Assembly (NCBI RefSeq): GCF_000407165.1
Contig: NZ_KE136479.1
Location: 1,623,464 to 1,687,463, forward strand
DNA: 64,000 nucleotides
Source: Enterococcus haemoperoxidus ATCC BAA-382
GTDB lineage: Bacteria > Bacillota > Bacilli > Lactobacillales > Enterococcaceae
Direction: 5' to 3'
A program made the position numbers and the translations under genes. The notes under the pieces are model-generated. The model was not told where the DNA came from, did not search any database, and worked only from the letters and a program-made list of their open reading frames with translations. Of the stretch, positions 26,429 to 34,855 are shown piece after piece (the stretch's first letter is position 1; the number at the start of each line of letters is the position of its first letter).

Positions 26429-29089
26429 TTATAGCAGTTCTCCAAAGCGTTTCACATAGAATTTTTTTACGATCATAACTAAGAACAAATATGCAAATAT
26501 AGTCAAACCTAACCAAGCAAAATAATGAAGTGGCAGTTCAGCTAGCCCTAAATTTTCACCAAAACTTGTAAATGGTAAAATCGTTCCAACAGCAATTCCT
26601 AAAGTTGTAATAGTTGTTAAAATAAATGATGCACGGCTTTGTATAAATGGAATCTTCGGTGTCCTTAATGTGTGGATCACCAACGTTTGTGACCAAAGTG
26701 ATTCTATAAACCAACCAGCATGGAAAATTGCAATAAAGGTCGCTTGTTGTGCGGGATCTAAATCGTGATAGTTCCCACCCACTAATTGAGGACAGATAAT
26801 AAAGTACATTAACAAATAAGTTGTAATATCAAAGACTGAACTAGTCGGCCCTAACCATTTCATAAACGAACCGATTTTTGATGCATTCCATTTTTTGGGC
26901 TGTTCCAAATATTCATCATCCACATGATCCCAAGGAATCGACATACATGAAATATCATAAATCAAATTTAGAAATAGTAATTGCAACGGTAACATTGGTA
27001 AAAATGGTAAAAAGATACTAGCAACAACAACCGAAAACATATTGCCAAAATTAGAACTAGCTGTCATTTTGACGTACTTCATAATATTTCCAAAGGTCGT
27101 TCTGCCCGCTAATAACCCGCGTTCCAGAACCATCAAGTCTTTTTCTAATAAGATGACATCTGCTGATTCTTTTGCAATATCAACAGCTGTATCTACTGAG
27201 ATACCAACATCAGCTTCTTTCATCGCAGGGGCATCATTAATACCATCTCCCATAAAACCAACCGTGTGTCCAGCTTCTCTTAACACTTGAACGATTCTTG
27301 TTTTTTGTTGTGGTGTCAATTTTACAAAAATATTGTATTTTTCCGCAACCATTTTTAGCTCAAAATCATTCATTCTCGCGATTTCATTCCCTGTGATCAG
27401 TTCTTCATTGGCTAATCCAACTTGTTTACATACTGATTTTGTTACTAAAGCATTATCCCCAGTCAATACTTTGACGCCGACACCATGTTTTTTTAGCGCT
27501 TCTAAGGCGGCTTTGGTGGTTTCTTTTGGTGGATCAAGGAATGCAAGATAACCAATCAAGACCATCTCATTTTCATCTGAAACAGAGAACTCATCAACAG
27601 TCGCTGGATTTGTTTTTTGAGAAACAGCCAATACACGTAGTCCATCTTCGTTCAGCTCTTCAACAGTTTTCAAAATTTCAGTTTTAAGCGTTTTTGTTAA
27701 TGGTCTAACTGTTCCTTGATAGTCAACAAAACTTGAAATTTCCAGCATTTCTTCAACGGCACCTTTTGTGATCATTTGAGTTTTACCCGATGTATCTTCG
27801 ATCACCACACTCATGCGACGTCGTTTAAAATCAAAGGGAATTTCATCTACTTTTTTGTACTTAGAAGAATCGATCGATAATTCATCATTTGCCGCATCAA
27901 TGATTGCTACATCCATTAAATTTTTCAATCCAGTTTGATAATAGCTATTAAAAAATGCATGACGCAATACCCGGCTATCTTCTTTTCCATCGCAATCTAA
28001 ATGATATTCTAAAATAATTTTGTCTTGGGTCAGCGTACCTGTCTTATCCGTACATAGAACATCGATTGCACCAAAATTTTGAATTGCATTTAAATTTTTG
28101 ATAATTGTTCCTTTTTTAGCCATACTTGATGCACCTTTTACAAGATTTGTCGTCACGATCATCGGCAACATTTCTGGTGTTAAACCAACTGCTACAGACA
28201 AACCAAACAGAAATGCTTCAAACCAATCACCTTTTGTTAATCCGTTAATCAAAAATACTGCTGGCGCCATTACTAACATAAATCGAATCAACAACCAAGA
28301 CGTTTTGCTAATGCCAACTTCAAAATTGGTTTGAGGATTTTTATCAGACACATCTTGTGCTACTTTTCCAAAAAGTGTGTCATCTCCTACTGAAACTACG
28401 ATTCCTTCTGCACTCCCACTGATTACGTTACTGCCCATAAAAACGATATTTTCGTATTCCGTTTCCACACTATTCACTTTCAACTTGTAATCTGCTCTTT
28501 TTTCAACAGGGTAACTTTCTCCTGTCATTGCAGATTGCGAAATAAAGAGGTCTTTTGTTTTTGTTAAGCGAATATCTGCTGGGATCATATCACCTGCAGA
28601 TAATTTTACAATATCCCCACAAACGATTTCTTCGATTGGCAGTTCTACTTGTTTTTTTCTGCGAACAACGGTTGCCGTAATTTTTACCATGTTATTCAAT
28701 TTTTCTGCTGCTTGATTTGATTTAACAGATTGTATCAATGTCATAGTCCCACTTATCAAGACCATCGCTACAATGATAAGCACACCGATAAGATCCCGGT
28801 CAGCTGGCGGTGCAATAACATAGTCCGTTATAAACGAAATAATAGCTAACGTAATCAAAACAATCGTAAATGGGGTAAAATAAGCTTTGATTATTTCAAC
28901 AAATAAAGGCGTTTTTTTCCCATGTGTAATGATATTCTCTCCAAATTCTTCCCTTGATAAAACGGCTTGCTGGTGAGTTAAGCCCATTCTTGAAGAATTG
29001 AAAAATGTTAAGATGTTTTCAGCTGAGTTTCTTGCGAAATATTCATATGATTGGTTATTATTTTTGTTCAATACTGCTCTTTTATCCAT
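26429..29089 (-). CDS. mgtA: magnesium-translocating P-type ATPase
   Basis: An 886-residue P3B-type ATPase importing Mg2+ at low external concentration. It shows the TGESYPVEKRA actuator loop near residue 188, phosphorylation motif CTDKTGTLTQD near 344, MGDGINDAPAMKEAD near 620, and about ten membrane helices. SVAVGLTPEMLPMIVTTNL near 295 and the C-terminal helices are typical of MgtA/MgtB. AAGAAGGAG precedes the ATG. It is the last gene of the M-box-controlled string mgtC-acetyltransferase-small ORF-mgtA. Confidence 0.95.
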   Translation of the reverse strand: MDKRAVLNKNNNQSYEYFARNSAENILTFFNSSRMGLTHQQAVLSREEFGENIITHGKKTPLFVEIIKAYFTPFTIVLITLAIISFITDYVIAPPADRDLIGVLIIVAMVLISGTMTLIQSVKSNQAAEKLNNMVKITATVVRRKKQVELPIEEIVCGDIVKLSAGDMIPADIRLTKTKDLFISQSAMTGESYPVEKRADYKLKVNSVETEYENIVFMGSNVISGSAEGIVVSVGDDTLFGKVAQDVSDKNPQTNFEVGISKTSWLLIRFMLVMAPAVFLINGLTKGDWFEAFLFGLSVAVGLTPEMLPMIVTTNLVKGASSMAKKGTIIKNLNAIQNFGAIDVLCTDKTGTLTQDKIILEYHLDCDGKEDSRVLRHAFFNSYYQTGLKNLMDVAIIDAANDELSIDSSKYKKVDEIPFDFKRRRMSVVIEDTSGKTQMITKGAVEEMLEISSFVDYQGTVRPLTKTLKTEILKTVEELNEDGLRVLAVSQKTNPATVDEFSVSDENEMVLIGYLAFLDPPKETTKAALEALKKHGVGVKVLTGDNALVTKSVCKQVGLANEELITGNEIARMNDFELKMVAEKYNIFVKLTPQQKTRIVQVLREAGHTVGFMGDGINDAPAMKEADVGISVDTAVDIAKESADVILLEKDLMVLERGLLAGRTTFGNIMKYVKMTASSNFGNMFSVVVASIFLPFLPMLPLQLLFLNLIYDISCMSIPWDHVDDEYLEQPKKWNASKIGSFMKWLGPTSSVFDITTYLLMYFIICPQLVGGNYHDLDPAQQATFIAIFHAGWFIESLWSQTLVIHTLRTPKIPFIQSRASFILTTITTLGIAVGTILPFTSFGENLGLAELPLHYFAWLGLTIFAYLFLVMIVKKFYVKRFGELL

Positions 29090-29230
29090 ATAGTTCTCCT
29101 TCTTTCTAAAACTCTGATCAATGAAATAACAGACAGCTTTGTATAAACGTTAGTCATCTAGAACTTCATAATGTTATCTCTATTTTAGGAATCGGACTGA
29201 TGGAAAAAGAGGATCTATTATCGGAGAAAT

Positions 29231-29329
29231 TTACTTAATTACCCTAGAAACAAATAGACAATAATATTTAGTTTCTTCAACAGATTTCTCTATCCATAAG
29301 TCCTTGATCATCTGACTACTGTCATCCAT
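29231..29329 (-). CDS. candidate 32-residue small protein upstream of mgtA
   Basis: ATG 29329 follows AAAGGAGATGG by ten bases and opens 32 codons (starting MDDSSQMIKDLWIEKSVEET and ending in a hydrophobic-basic CLFVSRVIK). It starts 22 bp after the acetyltransferase stop codon. Family unrecognised. It could be a small regulator of MgtA or a leader ORF. Evidence is the ribosome binding site and position only. Confidence 0.45.
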   Translation of the reverse strand: MDDSSQMIKDLWIEKSVEETKYYCLFVSRVIK

Positions 29330-29350
29330 TTGTTTCCATCTCCTTTAGCG

Positions 29351-29818
29351 TTATATGTTTGATGATTCTAGTCTTCGCGTGTTGTTTTTTGTACAAATAC
29401 GTTTCTCAAATTTTTTTAAGATCACTTGTCCATCTGAGTAAGCATAGCCAATACGTTTATACCCAAAATGATCATAAAATCCCCAAGCTTGCTTACGACC
29501 AGTTAAAAATATGGTTTGAAAATTCATCAGTTCTGCCATTTTTTCTGCAAATTCAAGTAATTGTTTTCCTATGCCAAATCCTTGATACCGATCATCAATC
29601 GCAACTTGTTTGATTTGAGCTACTGTTTGGCTTCTTTTAGAAAGAAGTAAAGTCCCCACAACTTCCCCTTCAACCAGCGCAACCATATGAATATCCTGTT
29701 TTTCATTGACAGGTAATTCTTTGATCCATTCTTTCCCCGCACTAGTTTTGAGTAGCTTATTTCTTAAAAAGATTCCTTGCCAATATTCTTCACTGTTCCA
29801 ATTAATGATTTTGACCAT
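29351..29818 (-). CDS. GNAT-family N-acetyltransferase
   Basis: A protein of about 155 residues with the acetyl-CoA-binding signature IKQVAIDDRYQGFGIGKQLLEFAEKMAE (seen near residues 70-96) followed by FLTGRKQAWGFYDHFGYKRIGYAY, typical of small GNAT enzymes of the ElaA/YitI type. Substrate unknown. The start is odd. GGAGG is followed seven bases later by a separate ATG that opens a four-codon frame (MVKQ). Its stop TGA overlaps the acetyltransferase ATG at 29818 as TGATG, suggesting translational reinitiation. It is co-directional with mgtC and mgtA. Confidence 0.82.
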   Translation of the reverse strand: MVKIINWNSEEYWQGIFLRNKLLKTSAGKEWIKELPVNEKQDIHMVALVEGEVVGTLLLSKRSQTVAQIKQVAIDDRYQGFGIGKQLLEFAEKMAELMNFQTIFLTGRKQAWGFYDHFGYKRIGYAYSDGQVILKKFEKRICTKNNTRRLESSNI

Positions 29819-29850
29819 CACTGTTTTACCATTTTGATTCCTCCATTCTT

Positions 29851-30486
29851 TTAATTGCTCATTTGATTAATTTCAATGACTTCTGATAGTTGAGATAATT
29901 CTGAAATAATCGTATTGACTGCTAGTGTGCCATTTCTGGTTGCTTCGATTTCTAAAAATAGTCTTACTTTTTTCCCTGCCAAATCAGTACAGGAAAATTT
30001 TGTGAATGTTAAGCAATATTTATCCAGTAACTGGATAATTTCTGTTCTTAGCATGACTTCACTTGTATTGCTGGCAATAACTGATAGATAATGAATCGAA
30101 TCTGTTTGTGCCTCCTCTCTTTGAACAGTTAAATCGTCTATTTTAAATGATAAATTTCTTAATAAAATATTGACTAACATTAAAGCGAATGCACAGATCA
30201 TTCCTTGAATAACAAATCCTGCTCCAATTAAACTTCCAACAGCAGCTGAACACCATAATGTTGCCGCTGTATTAATACCAGTCACGCTAAATCCTTCACG
30301 TAAAATCACCCCTCCAGCAAGAAAGCCAATCCCACTAACTACTTGGGCCGCGATTCGTGTAGGACTACTATCGTCTTGGATCAACGTGGATAATGAAACG
30401 AATTGACATGAACCAAATGTTACTAACGTCATTGTTCTCATTCCAGCCAGTTTTTTTCGCCATTGCCGCTCAGCCCCAATGACCAT
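29851..30486 (-). CDS. MgtC/SapB-family membrane protein, start region frameshifted
   Basis: The 211-residue open frame has the MgtC helices (GAERQWRKKLAGMRTMTLVT, GIGFLAGGVILREGFSVTGI, TAATLWCSAAVGSLIGAGF) and a C-terminal ACT-like cytoplasmic domain. The natural N-terminus appears lost. A good ribosome binding site (AAGGAG) and ATG at 30527 read MNF then a stop. One extra T in the T5 run (plus-strand A5, 30518-30522) would instead give MNFLINIIASIFAGMVIGAE, the expected first helix, fused to this frame. As it stands, translation would have to use the internal ATG 30486. MgtC proteins tune Mg2+ homeostasis and ATP synthase. Real frameshift versus sequence error is unresolved. Confidence 0.75.
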   Translation of the reverse strand: MVIGAERQWRKKLAGMRTMTLVTFGSCQFVSLSTLIQDDSSPTRIAAQVVSGIGFLAGGVILREGFSVTGINTAATLWCSAAVGSLIGAGFVIQGMICAFALMLVNILLRNLSFKIDDLTVQREEAQTDSIHYLSVIASNTSEVMLRTEIIQLLDKYCLTFTKFSCTDLAGKKVRLFLEIEATRNGTLAVNTIISELSQLSEVIEINQMSN

Positions 30487-30716
30487 TCCTGCAAAAATAC
30501 TGGCGATAATGTTGATTAAAAATTCATAGCATACTCCTTTCTTAGATTTGTTGGTATGTTTAGTTGTGACTCACAAGAATGGAAACTGCACTATCTTCGT
30601 TCGCAAATTACTGTTTCTCAGCTATTCTGACCTTCAATTCTCAAGTTAGGAATTGATAAGATCGAAATGAAATATAGCCATTCACAGCATTTTTCACTGT
30701 GACGAAGCTTTGGTGA

Positions 30717-30755
30717 GCAAGCAAAAACCTTCCGCCAAAACTCAGCGGAAGGTCA
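30717..30755 (-). terminator. terminator of the M-box leader
   Basis: On the minus strand GACCTTCCGC and GCGGAAGGTTTTTGC form a 10-bp stem with loop TGAGTTTTG. The loop and first stem bases (TGAGTTTTGG, 30735-30744) are fully complementary to CCAAAACTCA of the M-box (30796-30805), which gives a mutually exclusive antiterminator. Confidence 0.75.
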
Positions 30756-30768
30756 TAAATAAGCGCAC

Positions 30769-30964
30769 AAAAAAAAGCCTGCATGATCTAGTCGTTGAGT
30801 TTTGGCACTATACAACGTAAAAAGCAGAGCTTTTAGCTACCTTATGAAAAGCCTTGTAATCGACAATCCCTGTTCTACCCATTGGCATCTCTCGATGTTT
30901 TTGGGCAGTAGCCTGTGTTTGTATAGGAGCCTCACCTAACAAATCTATTTAGTTATCTTACAGG
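30769..30964 (-). ncRNA. M-box (ykoK) magnesium riboswitch
   Basis: The minus strand contains the M-box core almost letter for letter: GTTAGGTGAGGCTCCTATACA, ACAGGCTACTGCCC, GCCAATGGGTAGAACAG, a GTAGCTAAAAGCTCTGC arm and GTGCCAAAACTCAACGA. The closing helix pairs CCTGTAAGAT (30955-30964) with ATCATGCAGG (30778-30787) and runs straight into eight T residues, so the aptamer itself can act as a terminator when Mg2+ is bound. It lies upstream of mgtC and mgtA. Mg2+ sensing by this class is established. Confidence 0.95.
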
Positions 30965-30968
30965 TGAA

Positions 30969-30998
30969 ACTATACCATCGTTTTAAAACAAATGTCAA
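30969..30998 (-). promoter_or_regulatory. promoter of the M-box/mgtC/mgtA transcript
   Basis: On the minus strand a consensus TTGACA (30993-30998) and TATAGT (30969-30974) with 18-base spacing. Transcription would begin at the 5' strand of the riboswitch closing helix. Confidence 0.85.
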
Positions 30999-31044
30999 TG
31001 TTTTTTTATTTAATTTTTTAATGAAAAATAATTTTTGATTTATA

Positions 31045-31100
31045 AAAATAAAATAACCGCTGTTACAAAGCACTTATTCACGTACTTTATAATAGCGGTC
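31045..31100 (-). terminator. terminator of the lipoprotein gene
   Basis: On the minus strand ACCGCTATTA and TAACAGCGGT pair with an internally structured loop and are followed by TATTTTATTTTT. Confidence 0.8.
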
Positions 31101-31116
31101 ATACATTTCAAAATTA

Positions 31117-31587
31117 TTAAATTTTTTCAACTTTGACAACTGAATTTCCAGCCACTTGAGGTGGGATCGACATTGTCATCGCAGGTAATCCGACTAAAGT
31201 AAATTGAATCTTATCTCCTGTTTTTAGATCATTTTCTGTGATTCCATTGGCCAATTGTTCCTTCGATACATTCAAAATGACACCATCGTTTTTCATCATA
31301 GCACTAATTTTTTCTGGATCTTCAACGGCTTCGACTTCTTTTAAAACCACACGGATCGATTGATCCACTGTATCATTTTTTTTAGCATCTTCAACTAAAA
31401 CTGCTGTGAATACCGATTGAGATTTTTCTTGATCTTTAGTGTTCGATGTTTCATTGGTGGTTTGATCTTTTTTACTGCTCATCGAGGTCTCTTCACTTCC
31501 TTTTGATGAATCTTTTTTATTTTGTGTGCATGCCCCTAAAGAAATCAATGTGAACACCGCTACTATTGTCATTACGATTTTTTTCAT
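31117..31587 (-). CDS. lipoprotein of unknown function
   Basis: A protein of about 156 residues from ATG 31587, which has GGAGGACATATCG upstream. The signal peptide ends in the lipobox SLGAC, with Cys near residue 21. A Ser/Thr/Lys/Glu-rich linker (about 25-60) precedes a compact domain, with SVFTAVLVEDAKKNDTVDQS at its start and GDKIQFTLVGLPAMTMSIPP near the end, suggesting a small beta-barrel such as an OB-like or DUF-type extracellular module. It is anchored on the outer face of the membrane and monocistronic. I do not recognise the family. Confidence 0.82.
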   Translation of the reverse strand: MKKIVMTIVAVFTLISLGACTQNKKDSSKGSEETSMSSKKDQTTNETSNTKDQEKSQSVFTAVLVEDAKKNDTVDQSIRVVLKEVEAVEDPEKISAMMKNDGVILNVSKEQLANGITENDLKTGDKIQFTLVGLPAMTMSIPPQVAGNSVVKVEKI

Positions 31588-31669
31588 CGATATGTCCTCC
31601 AATACTGATACTTTATTATAAACTATACAAACTATCATAGTCCAATACGATCATTCGTTATTTAAAGAA

Positions 31670-31712
31670 AATAAAAAAAGACAGAGACACATTCATTGAA
31701 TTATGTCTCTGT
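31670..31712 (-). terminator. terminator of the nrdR-dnaB-dnaI operon
   Basis: On the minus strand GACAGAGACATAATTC and GAATGTGTCTCTGTC form a long stem followed by TTTTTTTATTTTC. Confidence 0.92.
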
Positions 31713-31752
31713 CACATAAAATTTGGATAAATAACAAGGGTAAAATCAAATT

Positions 31753-32682
31753 CTATCCATTTCGTCGATCATTACCAGACATTGTAATCTCTTGTGCTAA
31801 GTAACGAATACGCTCCATGATTCGACGAGCCTTTAAAGGTTCTTGTTCTCCACGTTGGGTCACAGATAAATGTTTCTCTAAATCTTTCAAATTCAGATTT
31901 GATGAAAAAAATGTTACTAATTGTTCCTGCATACGGTATTGCAAAATAACACTTAATACATCATCACGAATCCAAGAAGTCATTGATTCTGCACCAAGAT
32001 CATCGATCATTAAAACAGGGGATTTCTTAACAGCATCAAGTTTTGGCCCCACCATATCTTTACCGATTGCTTGTTTCATTTCGACAGTAAAAGTTGGGAA
32101 GTGCACGATTGTTGTAACAAAACCACGTTCGGCTAAGCTATTGGCAATCGCACCTAATAAAAATGATTTTCCTACACCAAATGTACCTTGAAGATACAGC
32201 CCTTTATGAAATTCTTTAGCATTTGATGTATACTCATTTAAAAATTTCATTGTTTCAGCCATTGCTTGAGCACGTCCCTGTGACGCCGTATCGAATCGAC
32301 TTAAACTAGCTTCTCGTACATCTTTAGGCATGTCCATTGCTCGAACGCGTTTTCGAATTTCATCTTCTTTTTGCTTAGCAATCAAAGCTTCCGTCGGTAC
32401 ATAGGTAACATCAATGTAATGGAAATTCAAGGTTAATTGAGGCTCATATCCAGGAGCAATCATAGTTGGATCGTTTAATTGATATTTACGTTTTTCTTGG
32501 ACAAACTCGTAAAGTTTTGAATAACTTTTTTGGATATCTTCGTCTGTCAACCGCTCACGGTTTTCTTCGATAAACTGTTGTACATCAGTATCTTTCAGTA
32601 CCACTTCAACCAGTTCATTATATCGTTCACTCATATCTCTGCTTTGAATAATTTTTGACATTTCTTTTCCTACATCTTCCAT
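31753..32682 (-). CDS. dnaI: primosomal helicase loader DnaI
   Basis: A 309-residue AAA+ ATPase that loads the replicative helicase. An N-terminal helicase-interaction domain (about 1-110) precedes the ATPase with Walker A GTFGVGKSFLLGAIANS near residue 167, Walker B VLMIDDLGAESMT near 225 and the arginine-finger region KARRIMERIRYLA near 283. Length matches Bacillus DnaI. Its start codon overlaps the dnaB stop by one base, and the order nrdR-dnaB-dnaI is conserved in Firmicutes. Confidence 0.95.
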   Translation of the reverse strand: MEDVGKEMSKIIQSRDMSERYNELVEVVLKDTDVQQFIEENRERLTDEDIQKSYSKLYEFVQEKRKYQLNDPTMIAPGYEPQLTLNFHYIDVTYVPTEALIAKQKEDEIRKRVRAMDMPKDVREASLSRFDTASQGRAQAMAETMKFLNEYTSNAKEFHKGLYLQGTFGVGKSFLLGAIANSLAERGFVTTIVHFPTFTVEMKQAIGKDMVGPKLDAVKKSPVLMIDDLGAESMTSWIRDDVLSVILQYRMQEQLVTFFSSNLNLKDLEKHLSVTQRGEQEPLKARRIMERIRYLAQEITMSGNDRRNG

Positions 32683-34088
32683 TAATTGCCGCCTCCTTTA
32701 CTCAAGAAATCCTGAATTTCTTTGTCTAGTCGTGCTTGCTCTTCTTTCGATAGTTTCTGCTCTTCTACCGGATTATCCACCCAATCCGGTAATGTTTCTT
32801 GACGAATCGGTCCATTATTTTGTCCGTATCGCTGTCTTGTTTGTTTTTGCTCTTTGCCTTTTTTGGCTATTTCACGTACATGATCTATAGCTTTCTCAGG
32901 CGAAAAAATACCACTTTGCGCCCACTCATTGGCTATTCGATTCACATATTCAGCCTTTAATGTGGGTTGTTTTTGTATGTTATAAACATAATTAATCAAA
33001 ATATTGATTACACTGTTCGGCAGACCAGATTTGCTGACAAGATACTTGACCAAAGAACGCTCTTGCGGAGTTGTATACCCACCACGCTCGTTTTTTAATG
33101 CTTCTAAATAATTTAATGGAAAATTTTTCTCACTATCCATAATCATCTGAATATCTTGGGTTGAAAAACCATTCATTTTTAATGAATTATAACGATAGGT
33201 TTGCTGATCTTCGGCAGATAGATCAACTGAATCATTTTTTTGAAACTCACTTGTCTTTTGCTTTTTATTAGGATCATAGGTTCTATAAACTGCTCGTTCA
33301 AAGTCCTTTACATCGATCTTACTTGTATAATAATCGAAGGATTTAGAACAAAAATCAATCATATCTAATTCTGTGATTCCAAATAAATTATGAAAAATAA
33401 ATACTTCTTCTTTAAACCCAACACTATTATCCGGCAATTTAATCCCAAGTTTTTCAATCCCTTGAACAAAATAGGACCAATCAAAGCTTTCATTGACCGC
33501 ACTTGGTTTTTGAGCAGGTCTTGGATCATTGAAAGATTGCTCCATTTGACTTAGCAGCTTACTTTGAGAAACAATTTGTTCTTCTTTGAATAGATAAGCA
33601 TCTTTAAATCCAACTGATACATCTTCAAAACCAGTTAAGTTAACAAATTTTGGTTTGAAACGCTCAAATAATTTATCTAACTTTCTTTGTCCTACACTAT
33701 TCAACAAGGTTAGTGACAATACTTCATCTTTAAAAAATCGTTCAGCTGTTTCAGGATGGTTCAACCGATATAAAAAATGCGTTCCCAGTTCGGAATCATT
33801 TTTGACAAAGGTTCCTAATAAACCAATTCCTTCTAATTTCATTCTAGCTGCTTGAATTTGTTTGATGCTCATGTCCATCATCGTAATCAAATCAGCATGA
33901 AAAAGTGAGGCACTAAGACCTGACTCTTCAACTTCTGATAAAAGTGTCAAATACAAACTAAACGCCTCAGCACCTATAATTGGTTGGTACAACAGAGTCA
34001 GTATGGTTTGTTCTTGATTGGATAATGGATAAGATAGTGCTACTTGAAAAATACTTTTAGGATGGACTTCTTTCCAATTGTCTTTCAA
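32682..34088 (-). CDS. dnaB: replication initiation and membrane attachment protein DnaB
   Basis: The 468-residue Firmicutes-specific primosome protein recruits the DnaI-helicase complex to oriC and stalled forks. It has an N-terminal winged-helix DnaD/DnaB domain (SLYLTLLSEVEESGLSASLF near residue 40), a central linker, and a C-terminal DDBH2-like domain with VNILINYVYNIQKQPTLKAEYVNRIANEW near residue 365. The charged tail ends FLSKGGGN. It is distinct from the Gram-negative helicase named DnaB. It lies 12 bp after nrdR. Confidence 0.93.
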   Translation of the reverse strand: MKDNWKEVHPKSIFQVALSYPLSNQEQTILTLLYQPIIGAEAFSLYLTLLSEVEESGLSASLFHADLITMMDMSIKQIQAARMKLEGIGLLGTFVKNDSELGTHFLYRLNHPETAERFFKDEVLSLTLLNSVGQRKLDKLFERFKPKFVNLTGFEDVSVGFKDAYLFKEEQIVSQSKLLSQMEQSFNDPRPAQKPSAVNESFDWSYFVQGIEKLGIKLPDNSVGFKEEVFIFHNLFGITELDMIDFCSKSFDYYTSKIDVKDFERAVYRTYDPNKKQKTSEFQKNDSVDLSAEDQQTYRYNSLKMNGFSTQDIQMIMDSEKNFPLNYLEALKNERGGYTTPQERSLVKYLVSKSGLPNSVINILINYVYNIQKQPTLKAEYVNRIANEWAQSGIFSPEKAIDHVREIAKKGKEQKQTRQRYGQNNGPIRQETLPDWVDNPVEEQKLSKEEQARLDKEIQDFLSKGGGN

Positions 34089-34100
34089 GGAAAGACCTCC

Positions 34101-34595
34101 TTATTCATTTGTTGTATCTGAATTTGAAGATTTTGCTTTATCTACAATGCCTTGCAGTTCTTTTAAGAAAACACTCATATCTTTAAATTGACGGTAGACA
34201 CTAGCAAATCTGATATAAGCAATTTCATCTAAGTTGACTAAATCTTCCATAACATATTCTCCAACTAATGTAGTTGAAATTTCATTTTCACCTAAGCTAC
34301 GTACACGGTTTTCAACATTATCAACGATTTGCTCCATTTGTTCCATGGCAACAGGTCGTTTTTCAGCTGAACGGATCAACCCACGTAAAATTTTCTCTCG
34401 ATTAAATTCTTCACGATCACCATTTTTCTTGATGACTAACAACGGTGCTGCTTCAATTCGTTCAAACGTTGTAAAACGGTAATTGCAATTTTCACATTCT
34501 CTACGACGACGAATCGCACGGCCATCATCAGCTTGACGACTATCAATTACACGAGAATTATTATGATGACATCTTGGACAACGCATAGTGTTCAC
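34101..34595 (-). CDS. nrdR: ribonucleotide reductase repressor NrdR
   Basis: The 164-residue regulator senses ATP/dATP. The N-terminal zinc ribbon is [17 protein letters not shown] with CENCNYRF near residue 34. The ATP-cone domain follows ([20 protein letters not shown] near residue 54, then AEKRPV). Length is usual. The start ATG follows AATGAGGTGAACACT. It heads the operon with dnaB and dnaI as in many Firmicutes. Confidence 0.96.
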   Translation of the reverse strand: MNTMRCPRCHHNNSRVIDSRQADDGRAIRRRRECENCNYRFTTFERIEAAPLLVIKKNGDREEFNREKILRGLIRSAEKRPVAMEQMEQIVDNVENRVRSLGENEISTTLVGEYVMEDLVNLDEIAYIRFASVYRQFKDMSVFLKELQGIVDKAKSSNSDTTNE

Positions 34596-34638
34596 CTCAT
34601 TTTATCTTATACTATTGATTTTATAGTTTGTTGTTTAT

Positions 34639-34650
34639 ATTATAACATGA
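34639..34650 (-). promoter_or_regulatory. extended -10 promoter of nrdR
   Basis: TGTTATAAT on the minus strand is an extended -10 element. No good -35 is seen. It gives a leader of about 35-40 nt. Confidence 0.5.
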
Positions 34651-34739
34651 AAAACGTAAGAAGCCATCTATCTGAGATGACTTATCAAAGAATTTATGGA
34701 TCATTTAATTCAAAAAAATCGTCTGGATGATCTTATAAA

Positions 34740-34795
34740 AATAAAAAAAGGAAGTGACTGGGACATAACTCTGCGAGTCATATCTCAGTCACCTA
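34740..34795 (-). terminator. long hairpin terminator after the polysaccharide synthase
   Basis: On the minus strand GTGACTGAGATATGACTC and GAGTTATGTCCCAGTCAC form an 18-bp stem with loop GCA, followed by TTCCTTTTTTTATT. A second hairpin at 34810-34845 precedes it. I see nothing else in the 260-bp gap except the nrdR promoter. Confidence 0.85.
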
Positions 34796-34855
34796 GAATT
34801 CTGATAACATCGGAATATAAGCACAAGCTTCTGTTCCGACCTTCTTTTTTTATGT

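Noticed and set aside
34740-34850. Hairpins before nrdR considered as a riboswitch
   Set aside because: They follow the polysaccharide synthase gene, end in a T tract and lie upstream of the nrdR promoter, so they fit terminators.
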